Shown one piece after another: positions 1-6,580 of a stretch of 15,611 nucleotides of DNA. Each line of letters opens with the position of its first letter. Positions within the stretch are counted from its first letter, which is position 1. The position numbers were made by a program, and so were the translations under genes. This DNA comes from an uncultured Allofournierella sp. (GTDB lineage: Bacteria; Bacillota; Clostridia; Oscillospirales; Ruminococcaceae). The stretch is from NCBI GenBank assembly GCA_944382705.1, contig CALWNE010000060.1, positions 1 to 15,611 on the forward strand. Reading direction: 5' to 3'. The notes under the pieces are model-generated. The model had not been told where the DNA came from and did no database searches. It saw only the letters and a list, made by a program, of their open reading frames with translations.

Positions 1-1
1 G

Positions 2-1828
2 GATATGTCTCCCAAAGCAGTAAATGCTATTTTGTATGGAACGGCAGGAGAACGCATCGAGATGCATCGGGAGAATGAGTTTGGTTCCGGACGGTACCTT
101 AACGACTTTGAGGGAATTGTCAATAATCTGGAGCGTCGATTTAGAGAAACCAGCAGTGAATGGATGAAAGAAGAAATTGCCGGTGTTATGAATGGCGTAA
201 AATGTCCGGACTGCAGAGGCAAGCGACTGAAACCTGCCAGCCTTGCGGTTACAGTTGGTGGTGTGAATATCAGCGATTTGTGCGAAAAGAGCGTGCGTCA
301 AGAACTTGATTTCATTCAAGACTTGCAGCTGACTGAACAGGAGCATCGCATAGGAGATGGCATTTTAAAGGAAGTAAAGGAACGCCTGGGCTTTTTGCAA
401 AGTGTCGGACTGGACTATCTTACCTTGGCTCGTGGAGCATCGGGTCTTTCTGGCGGTGAAAGCCAACGCATCCGGCTGGCAACGCAAATCGGCAGCGCAT
501 TGACGGGCGTGTTGTATGTATTGGATGAGCCCAGTATAGGCTTGCACCAAAGAGATAACGATAAGTTGATTGCAACACTGAAGCGGCTTCGGGATTTGGG
601 CAATACCCTGATTGTGGTGGAACACGATGAAGATACCATGCGACAGGCAGACCACATTGTGGATATCGGCCCAGGGGCCGGTGTGCATGGCGGTGAAGTA
701 GTTGCACAGGGAACCGTGGAGGATATATGCAAAGAACCTCGCAGCATTACTGGAGCTTATCTCTCTGGCCGAAAGCGAATTGAAGTGCCTGCCCGGCGGC
801 GTGAAGGCAACGGCAAGAAACTGCGCATTGTGGACGCAGCAGAGAACAATCTGCAACATGTAAGTGTGGATGTACCATTGGGTAAGATGGTCTGCGTGAC
901 AGGCGTTTCCGGCAGCGGAAAATCCAGTCTCGTGAACGAGGTGTTTTATAAGGCGCTGGCGATGGAGTTGAACGGAGCAAAGCATCGCCCTGGCAAGCAC
1001 AAGGAAATTCAGGGCCTGGAATTTGTGGATAAGGTCATCGGAATTGATCAGGCACCCATCGGAAGAACACCCCGTTCCAATCCTGCCACTTATACGGGTG
1101 TTGTTACATATATCCGTAATGTGTTTGCTCAAACGCAGGATGCAAAAATGCGTGGTTATGGTCCCGGACGATTCAGTTTCAATGTGAAAGGCGGTCGCTG
1201 TGAGGCTTGCGAAGGTGACGGCATTGTTCAGATTGAGATGCATTTCTTGCCGGATATCTTTGTTCCCTGTGAGGTGTGCAAAGGCGCACGGTACAACCGG
1301 GAGACTTTAGAAGTGAAGTATAAGGACAAGAGCATTGCGGATGTACTGAACATGACCGTGGAAGAAGCCTGTGTATTCTTTGCCAATATTCCCAAAATTC
1401 ATCGCAAGCTGCAAACCTTGTTGGATGTGGGGCTGGGTTATGTAAAACTGGGTCAGAGCGCAACTACTCTTTCCGGCGGCGAAGCGCAGCGTGTGAAATT
1501 GGCACTGGAGCTGGCTAAGCGGGAAACGGGACAAACAGTCTATGTATTGGATGAGCCAAGCACCGGTCTGCATGTGGCCGATGTGCACAAGCTTATTACC
1601 GTGTTGGATCGATTGGCGGATGCAGGCAATACGGTGGTGATTATCGAGCATAACCTGGACATCATCAAACGAGCAGACCACATTATTGACCTGGGGCCAG
1701 AAGGCGGCAGTGAAGGGGGAACTATCGTGGCAGAAGGCACCCCGGAAGAAGTTGTGCAAGTACCCGCCTCTTATACCGGCCGGTATCTGGCACCGTTGCT
1801 GAATCGTGACCGGGTGCCGCAAGAGTAA
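2..1828 (+). CDS. uvrA: UvrABC excinuclease subunit A, C-terminal two thirds (5' end outside window)
   Basis: UvrA is the DNA-damage sensor of nucleotide excision repair, a dimeric ABC-type ATPase that scans DNA and loads UvrB. The frame is open from the left edge and gives about 608 residues of a family usually near 940, so roughly the first 335, including the first Walker A, are missing. Numbering from the Met at position 5, I see a CxxC pair (CPDC) near residue 67, ABC signature LSGGESQRIRLA near 148 followed by Walker B VLYVLDEPS, the second Walker A GVSGSGKSS near 300, a zinc finger CEAC-x19-CEVC near 400, the second signature LSGGEAQRVKLA near 490 and its Walker B VYVLDEPS. The end (TGRYLAPLLNRDR) is typical. 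The gene looks intact within the window. The Met at position 5 is not the true start. Identification is essentially certain. Confidence 0.98.
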   Translation, partial: DMSPKAVNAILYGTAGERIEMHRENEFGSGRYLNDFEGIVNNLERRFRETSSEWMKEEIAGVMNGVKCPDCRGKRLKPASLAVTVGGVNISDLCEKSVRQELDFIQDLQLTEQEHRIGDGILKEVKERLGFLQSVGLDYLTLARGASGLSGGESQRIRLATQIGSALTGVLYVLDEPSIGLHQRDNDKLIATLKRLRDLGNTLIVVEHDEDTMRQADHIVDIGPGAGVHGGEVVAQGTVEDICKEPRSITGAYLSGRKRIEVPARRREGNGKKLRIVDAAENNLQHVSVDVPLGKMVCVTGVSGSGKSSLVNEVFYKALAMELNGAKHRPGKHKEIQGLEFVDKVIGIDQAPIGRTPRSNPATYTGVVTYIRNVFAQTQDAKMRGYGPGRFSFNVKGGRCEACEGDGIVQIEMHFLPDIFVPCEVCKGARYNRETLEVKYKDKSIADVLNMTVEEACVFFANIPKIHRKLQTLLDVGLGYVKLGQSATTLSGGEAQRVKLALELAKRETGQTVYVLDEPSTGLHVADVHKLITVLDRLADAGNTVVIIEHNLDIIKRADHIIDLGPEGGSEGGTIVAEGTPEEVVQVPASYTGRYLAPLLNRDRVPQE

Positions 1829-1831
1829 AAG

Positions 1832-1879
1832 AATCGGTTGCAATGCATAGCTCTGGGCAATTGCATGGTGCAAACGATT
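1832..1879 (+). other. Imperfect hairpin just downstream of uvrA
   Basis: The arm AATCGGTTGCA (1832-1842) pairs with TGCAAACGATT (1869-1879) with one G-A mismatch. The pairing continues with ATGCA (1843-1847) against TGCAT (1862-1866) after a two-base GG bulge, leaving a 14-base loop. It begins 3 bases after the uvrA stop codon. No T-run follows, so it is not a standard intrinsic terminator. It could be an RNA 3'-end structure for uvrA mRNA or part of a small palindromic repeat together with the next hairpin. Confidence 0.5.
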
Positions 1880-1897
1880 GATTCGGGTGGTAAAAGT

Positions 1898-1951
1898 GTC
1901 CCCGGCGGCTTGCGAAGGCAAATCCAGCTTCTGCAATGCCGCCGGAAGGAC
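1898..1951 (+). other. Strong GC-rich hairpin between uvrA and the miaB promoter
   Basis: The segments pair in nested order: GTCC (1898-1901) with GGAC (1948-1951), CCGGCGGC (1902-1909) with GCCGCCGG (1938-1945), TTGC (1910-1913) with GCAA (1933-1936), and GAAG (1914-1917) with CTTC (1928-1931). The loop is 10 bases and there are small one-sided bulges. That is 20 pairs, 8 of them a perfect GC block. The right arm ends one base before the -35 box of the miaB promoter. There is no U-tract on the + strand. It may separate uvrA transcription from the next operon, be an operator-like dyad, or be a dispersed palindromic repeat. The structure is seen directly; its role is inferred. Confidence 0.6.
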
Positions 1952-1980
1952 TTGTGAAAACCGAAAAAGTATTGTATACT
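1952..1980 (+). promoter_or_regulatory. Sigma-A-type promoter for the miaB-mutSL operon
   Basis: TTGTGA (1952-1957), a 17-base spacer and TATACT (1975-1980) make a good match to the housekeeping consensus (TTGACA-N17-TATAAT). Transcription would start near 1987, leaving a leader of about 49 bases before the TTG start of miaB. No other promoter this good is visible upstream of miaB. Confidence 0.7.
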
Positions 1981-2035
1981 AAAGCGGTTGAAGAATAAAT
2001 TTGTTTCTTGATTATTCAAGTATGGGAGAATACCT

Positions 2036-3418
2036 TTGGAAATCATACATTTTGAACATAACAAAAAAGCTGCAGAGTTGGTTTCGTCCTGGTACGAAAG
2101 CCCTCCTCTGGCCTACATCCATTCCTTTGGCTGCCAGCAGAATGTAAATGATGGCGAAAAGATCAAGGGCGTTTTGGCCGATATCGGCTATGGCATGTGC
2201 GAAAGCGTGGAAGAAGCTGATCTGATTTTGTTTAACACCTGCGCTGTGCGTGAACATGCAGAACAGCGCGTGTTTGGTAATGTGGGCGCACTCAAACGCC
2301 TGAAAAAGGATAAGCCGGGTTTGATTATCGGCTTGTGTGGCTGTATGGCCCAGCAGCAGAGCATTGTGGACAAAATCAAAGAAAGCTATCCTTTTGTGGA
2401 TATTGTGTTTGGTGTGAATGCCATTGACACACTGCCGGAGATTTTGTGCGAGAAGCTGGCTGGAGGCAAAAAGCGTGTACTGGTTTCGCCGGTGGAACGC
2501 ACCGAAGTGGTGGAGGAAACCCCTATCCGCCGGGATTCTAATTTCCGAGCTTGGCTGCCCATTATGTATGGCTGCGATAATTTCTGCACCTACTGCATTG
2601 TGCCCTATGTGCGGGGCCGGGAGCGCAGCCGCCGCAGCGAGGACATCCTTCGTGAATTCCGCCAGCTGGTGGAGGATGGCTATAAGGAGATTACGCTGCT
2701 GGGTCAGAATGTGAACTCCTACGGCAAGGGTCTGGAAGAAACTATTGATTTTTCGGACCTGCTCAATCTGTTGTGCACAGTGCCGGGGGATTATCACATC
2801 CGTTTTATGACCAGTCATCCCAAAGATGCAAGCCGCAAGCTGATTGATACCATTGCAGCGCAGGAAAAAATCTGCAACCATCTTCATCTTCCGGTGCAGA
2901 GTGGCAGCGACCGCTTGCTGAAGGCGATGAATCGCCATTACACAGTAGAGCAGTATCTGGATTTGATGAACTATGCCAAAGAGAAGGTGCCCGGCATTAC
3001 CTTCTCGAGCGATATCATTGTAGGGTTTCCTGGTGAAACAGAGGAAGATTTCCAAGCGACTCTGGATTTAGTGCAGAAGGTTGGCTATATGCAGCTGTTC
3101 ACCTTCATTTATTCCAAGCGCAGCGGTACAAAAGCTGCCACAATGCCGGACCCCACCACTCGCCAAGAAAAAACCGATCGGATGAGTCGTCTGCTTAGCT
3201 TACAGGAAAGTATTGCCCATAAGCTGGTGGCTGATCTGGTTGGTCAGCAGCAGCGGGTGCTGGTGGAAGGTACTGGCCGAGAAGAAGGAACACTTTCTGG
3301 CCGCTTGACCAACAACTTGGTGGTTGAATTTGCAGGGGATTCTGCCTTGATTGGCCAGTATGCACAGGTTCGCTTTACAAGCTCCCGAGGAACTATTCTC
3401 AAAGGCGAGCTGCTGTAA
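2036..3418 (+). CDS. miaB: tRNA-2-methylthio-N6-dimethylallyladenosine synthase MiaB
   Basis: MiaB is a radical-SAM methylthiotransferase that converts i6A37 to ms2i6A37 in tRNAs reading UNN codons. The 460-residue product has the full family layout. The N-terminal MTTase domain has cluster cysteines C33 (FGCQQN), C69 (NTCAVRE) and C103 (CGCMA). The radical-SAM motif is C180-x3-C184-x2-C187 (YGCDNFCTYCIVPYVRGRE). A TRAM-like RNA-binding domain follows from about 395 to the end. The start is TTG at 2036, preceded by GGGAG at 2024-2028 with a 7-base gap; no in-frame ATG or GTG lies nearby before the conserved domain. It is the first gene of the operon, 39 bases after its promoter -10 region's expected start site plus leader. 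The MiaA partner enzyme is encoded four genes downstream. Length and motifs are normal. Confidence 0.97.
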   Translation: MEIIHFEHNKKAAELVSSWYESPPLAYIHSFGCQQNVNDGEKIKGVLADIGYGMCESVEEADLILFNTCAVREHAEQRVFGNVGALKRLKKDKPGLIIGLCGCMAQQQSIVDKIKESYPFVDIVFGVNAIDTLPEILCEKLAGGKKRVLVSPVERTEVVEETPIRRDSNFRAWLPIMYGCDNFCTYCIVPYVRGRERSRRSEDILREFRQLVEDGYKEITLLGQNVNSYGKGLEETIDFSDLLNLLCTVPGDYHIRFMTSHPKDASRKLIDTIAAQEKICNHLHLPVQSGSDRLLKAMNRHYTVEQYLDLMNYAKEKVPGITFSSDIIVGFPGETEEDFQATLDLVQKVGYMQLFTFIYSKRSGTKAATMPDPTTRQEKTDRMSRLLSLQESIAHKLVADLVGQQQRVLVEGTGREEGTLSGRLTNNLVVEFAGDSALIGQYAQVRFTSSRGTILKGELL

Positions 3419-3456
3419 AATAGAAAAGATTTATTTTTAAAAGGAGAATCATCACA

Positions 3457-3867
3457 ATGGATGTTATTGATCTGTTTAAGAAAGCTGCAGCTGCGTTGCA
3501 GACGGATGCTCGCTACCTGGCTTTGGATGCTGCCCGTAAGGCAAATGATACGGACGAGGCTTTGCAGCAGATGATTGGCGAGTTCAATTTGGCTCGTCTG
3601 GACCTGAACAACGAGATTGCCAAGGATGAGCGCGATGAAGCAAAGGTTACCGAGCTGAATGCAAAGGTAAATCAGCTGTATACCAACATCATGAACAGCG
3701 AAAGCATGAAAACCTACAACGAGGCGAAAGCCGAGGCCGAAGGCTTGATTGCTTACATTGATGCAATCATCAACACCGCCATGAACGGCGGTGACCCCAT
3801 GAGTGTGCAGGAGCCTCATGCAGGTGGATGCAGCGGCAGCTGCTCTTCCTGCTCCGGCTGTCACTAA
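3457..3867 (+). CDS. YlbF/YmcA-family protein with Cys-rich C-terminal tail
   Basis: This 136-residue, mostly helical protein resembles the YlbF/YmcA (RicF/RicA) family. In Bacillus subtilis, members join YaaT (RicT) in an Fe-S complex that stimulates RNase Y-dependent mRNA processing and affects development; ymcA there also lies between miaB and mutS. The helical body spans about residues 1-110 (typical signs: VIDLFKKAAAALQTDARYLA and an NIMNSESMKTYNEAKAEAE region). The tail HAGGCSGSCSSCSGCH carries C125, C129, C132 and C135 (C-x3-C-x2-C-x2-C) plus H121 and H136, likely a metal or Fe-S site. The ATG follows AAGGAG (3441-3446). It sits 38 bases after miaB and 92 bases before mutS. I infer family membership from size, composition and position. 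Whether it acts as RicA, RicF or neither cannot be told here. Confidence 0.82.
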   Translation: MDVIDLFKKAAAALQTDARYLALDAARKANDTDEALQQMIGEFNLARLDLNNEIAKDERDEAKVTELNAKVNQLYTNIMNSESMKTYNEAKAEAEGLIAYIDAIINTAMNGGDPMSVQEPHAGGCSGSCSSCSGCH

Positions 3868-3879
3868 ATCGTTTAATCG

Positions 3880-3923
3880 AGAGTGCGGTTCTCGGGGAGG
3901 TACTCCCTGCAGGGCCGCACTCT
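3880..3923 (+). terminator. Hairpin between the ylbF-family gene and mutS (possible attenuator)
   Basis: AGAGTGCGG (3880-3888) pairs perfectly with CCGCACTCT (3915-3923), a 9-bp GC-rich stem. The loop holds an inner hairpin GGGAG-GTA-CTCCC (3895-3907). A competing 10-base palindrome CCCTGCAGGG (3905-3914) overlaps the inner right arm. Only two more T follow the stem (TCTTTCCC), so termination would be partial at best. It lies 37 bases upstream of the mutS start and could lower readthrough into mutSL or protect the upstream mRNA after processing. The structure is clear; the function is inferred. Confidence 0.55.
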
Positions 3924-3959
3924 TTCCCGCAGAATAGGAAAACAGGCAGGTGATGTTTT

Positions 3960-6554
3960 GTGGCGCAGCTTTCTCCCATGATGGCGCAATACTTTGAAAT
4001 CAAACAAAAACACAAAGATGAAATTGTATTTTTTCGGCTGGGCGATTTTTATGAAATGTTCTTTGAGGATGCAATCCTCGCATCCAAGGAACTGGAACTT
4101 ACTCTCACCGGCCGGGACTGCGGCCAGGCGGAGCGGGCACCTATGTGCGGGGTGCCCTTTCACAGCTACGAAAACTATGTAGCCAAGCTTATCGCAAAAG
4201 GCTATAAAGTGGCTATCTGTGAACAGTTGGAAGACCCTTCCAGCACAAAAGGATTGGTAAAGCGGGATATTATACGCGTAATCACACCGGGTACCGTCAT
4301 CGAAAGCAATATGCTACAGGATGATAAAAACAACTACCTGGCCAGCGTTTATTACACAGGCCAGCAGGCTGGTGTTTGTTTTGCGGATATCTCCACAGGC
4401 TGCGCACACACAACCGAATTGCAGGGGGCAGACTTGGCTTCGCAACTGGTGGGTGAGTTATGTCGCTATATGCCAAGCGAAATCTTGTTCAATCAAAAAA
4501 TGCTGGACTTAAAGGAAGTGACCGACCACATCAAGCACCATATGAAATGTTCGGTGGAATTGATGGATGAGCAAAGCTACGAGCCGGCTCATGTGCAGCA
4601 ACGGCTTGTGGGACAATTTGGGGAGGAATGGCCTAAAGTTACCGGGCTTGACCCTCATCAAAATGCCTATAAAGCTTTGAGTGCATTGTTGGATTACTTG
4701 TGGCGTACCCAGATTAAGGGTGTGGAGCGTTTGCGGTTGGTGCAGACCTATGTGGAAGCGCAGTATATGCAGCTTTCTCCTGTTACTCGAGCTAATCTGG
4801 AGCTCACCGAAACCATGCGAGGAAGAGAAAAGAAAGGTACCCTTTTGTGGGTGTTGGATAAAACCCAGACTGCCATGGGAAAACGAATGCTTCGAAGCTG
4901 GGTGGATCAACCGTTGATGAATGCCGCCGCAATCAATGCCAGACTGGATTGCGTGGAATCCCTTTACCAGCAAAGTATCCTTCGGGCAGAAATTATGGAG
5001 ATTTTGAGCCAGGTTTTCGATATGGAACGCCTGATGACTCGCGCTGTATATGGTTCAGCCACGCCCAAAGAAATTTATTCGCTGGCCAGCACCTGTGCCC
5101 GGCTGCCAGAGTTAAAAAGTTTGGCCAAATCCTGCGCAAGTCCTAAACTTACTCAGTTGGCTGATGCCATTGACTGTTTGGAAGATATTCATGAAAAAAT
5201 TACTCAAGCACTGGAAGAAGAAACCCCTGCAAGCCTGAAGGATGGCGGGGTAATTCGCAAGGGATATCACCCAGAAGTGGATGAGCTGCGGGAAATCGTC
5301 CATGGCGGAAAGGGTTATCTGTCTCAGCTGGAAGCTCGCTTGAAAGAGGAAACGGGTATCCGCAGCTTAAAGGTGGGGTACAACCGGGTATTTGGGTACT
5401 TTTTGGAAGTAAGCAAATCCTTTACCAGCCAGGTACCAGAACATTTTGTTCGCAAGCAGACACTTGCCAATGCAGAGCGCTACATAACGGACGAGTTAAA
5501 GCAGCTGGAAGGCAAGATTTTAGGAGCCAATGAGCGACTTTTAGGCTTGGAACGGCAGTTATTTGAAGCCCTGTTGCAGGAAATTTCTCAGCAGATGGTA
5601 CGAGTGCAGAGTACAGCCAACGCTGTGGCTCAGTTGGATGTACTGGCAGCCCTTGCACAAGTGGCTGTAAGCAACAACTATATACGCCCAACTGTGGATG
5701 AAAGTGATACACTGTCCATCGTGGAAGGACGGCACCCGGTAATTGAGCAGATGCTTAGAAACAGTCTGTTTGTGCCTAACAATACAGAGCTAAATTGTAC
5801 TACCGATTCCATGCTCATTATTACGGGCCCAAACATGGCGGGTAAATCCACCTATATGCGCCAGAATGCCTTGATTGCATTAATGGCCCAAATCGGCAGT
5901 TTTGTGCCTGCACAGCAGTGCCGTGTTGGCGTGGTGGATGCCATTTTTACCCGTGTTGGTGCATCTGACGATTTGGCGGCGGGGCAATCCACATTCATGG
6001 TGGAGATGACGGAAGTAGCAGAGATTTTACAGCACGCAACCAAAAACAGCTTAGTCATTTTGGATGAAATCGGCCGTGGTACCTCTACCTTTGACGGAAT
6101 GAGCATTGCTCGTGCGGTGGTGGAGTACATGGTAGAAAACATTGGCTGCAAAACATTGTTTGCTACCCATTATCATGAGCTTACGGATTTGGAGCAGATG
6201 ATGGAGGGGGTTAAAAATTACAGTATTGCAGTAAAAAAGCGGGGCGACGATATTACATTTCTTCGGCGTATTGTGGCCGGCCCTGCGGATGACAGCTATG
6301 GCATCCAGGTGGCCAAGCTGGCAGGCTTGCCGGAACTGGTAACCGAACGAGCCAAAGAAGTGCTCCGTGCGCTGGAATCGGCGGAGCCGAAGCAGGTAGT
6401 GGAACAGATGGATTTTGCAGCAATCGAGCAGATGCAAAACCCCGCTTTGCCGGATGAAATGCTCAGCAAGATTAAAACAGTGGATTTAAATACCCTTACT
6501 GGTATTGAGGCACTGCAATTTTTGTTTGAAATCAAGCAGTCTATTTGTGTGTAA
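3960..6554 (+). CDS. mutS: DNA mismatch repair protein MutS
   Basis: MutS clamps onto mismatches and small loops, then recruits MutL in an ATP-dependent way. The 864-residue product is full length. Domain I has the mismatch-wedge motif GDFYEMF with F30 and E32. The connector, lever and clamp regions fill the middle. The ATPase domain has Walker A GPNMAGKST (residues 623-631) and Walker B LDEIGRGTSTFDG (D702, E703), followed by the family signature ATHYHELTDLE. A QMDFA peptide (816-820) resembles a sliding-clamp-binding motif, and the last 40 residues look like the C-terminal dimer/tetramer segment. The start is GTG at 3960 with AGGTGA at 3948-3953. The next in-frame Met (residue 7) falls inside the conserved SPMMAQYFEIK segment. 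mutL follows after 26 bases, so co-expression is very likely. Confidence 0.98.
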   Translation: MAQLSPMMAQYFEIKQKHKDEIVFFRLGDFYEMFFEDAILASKELELTLTGRDCGQAERAPMCGVPFHSYENYVAKLIAKGYKVAICEQLEDPSSTKGLVKRDIIRVITPGTVIESNMLQDDKNNYLASVYYTGQQAGVCFADISTGCAHTTELQGADLASQLVGELCRYMPSEILFNQKMLDLKEVTDHIKHHMKCSVELMDEQSYEPAHVQQRLVGQFGEEWPKVTGLDPHQNAYKALSALLDYLWRTQIKGVERLRLVQTYVEAQYMQLSPVTRANLELTETMRGREKKGTLLWVLDKTQTAMGKRMLRSWVDQPLMNAAAINARLDCVESLYQQSILRAEIMEILSQVFDMERLMTRAVYGSATPKEIYSLASTCARLPELKSLAKSCASPKLTQLADAIDCLEDIHEKITQALEEETPASLKDGGVIRKGYHPEVDELREIVHGGKGYLSQLEARLKEETGIRSLKVGYNRVFGYFLEVSKSFTSQVPEHFVRKQTLANAERYITDELKQLEGKILGANERLLGLERQLFEALLQEISQQMVRVQSTANAVAQLDVLAALAQVAVSNNYIRPTVDESDTLSIVEGRHPVIEQMLRNSLFVPNNTELNCTTDSMLIITGPNMAGKSTYMRQNALIALMAQIGSFVPAQQCRVGVVDAIFTRVGASDDLAAGQSTFMVEMTEVAEILQHATKNSLVILDEIGRGTSTFDGMSIARAVVEYMVENIGCKTLFATHYHELTDLEQMMEGVKNYSIAVKKRGDDITFLRRIVAGPADDSYGIQVAKLAGLPELVTERAKEVLRALESAEPKQVVEQMDFAAIEQMQNPALPDEMLSKIKTVDLNTLTGIEALQFLFEIKQSICV

Positions 6555-6565
6555 TAGGCAGCATC

Positions 6566-6573
6566 AAGGGAGG
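6566..6573 (+). promoter_or_regulatory. Strong ribosome binding site fixing the mutL start
   Basis: AAGGGAGG lies 7 bases before ATG 6581. It supports that start over the longer frame opening at 6545, whose extra 12 residues (MCVIGSIKGGGS) overlap mutS and precede the conserved MutL N-terminus. Confidence 0.85.
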
Positions 6574-6580
6574 TGGCAGT

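Noticed and set aside
365..1243. Minus-strand open frame (292 codons) opposite uvrA
   Set aside because: It is antisense to conserved UvrA motifs and shows no family features.
2012..3055. Long minus-strand open frame (347 codons) opposite miaB
   Set aside because: It lies fully antisense to a clear miaB, is rich in His, Cys and Gln in a way typical of shadow frames, and has no recognisable domain.
6545..6580. Upstream extension of mutL (12 extra residues)
   Set aside because: It starts inside mutS without a ribosome binding site, while ATG 6581 has AAGGGAGG at ideal spacing and matches the usual MutL N-terminus.
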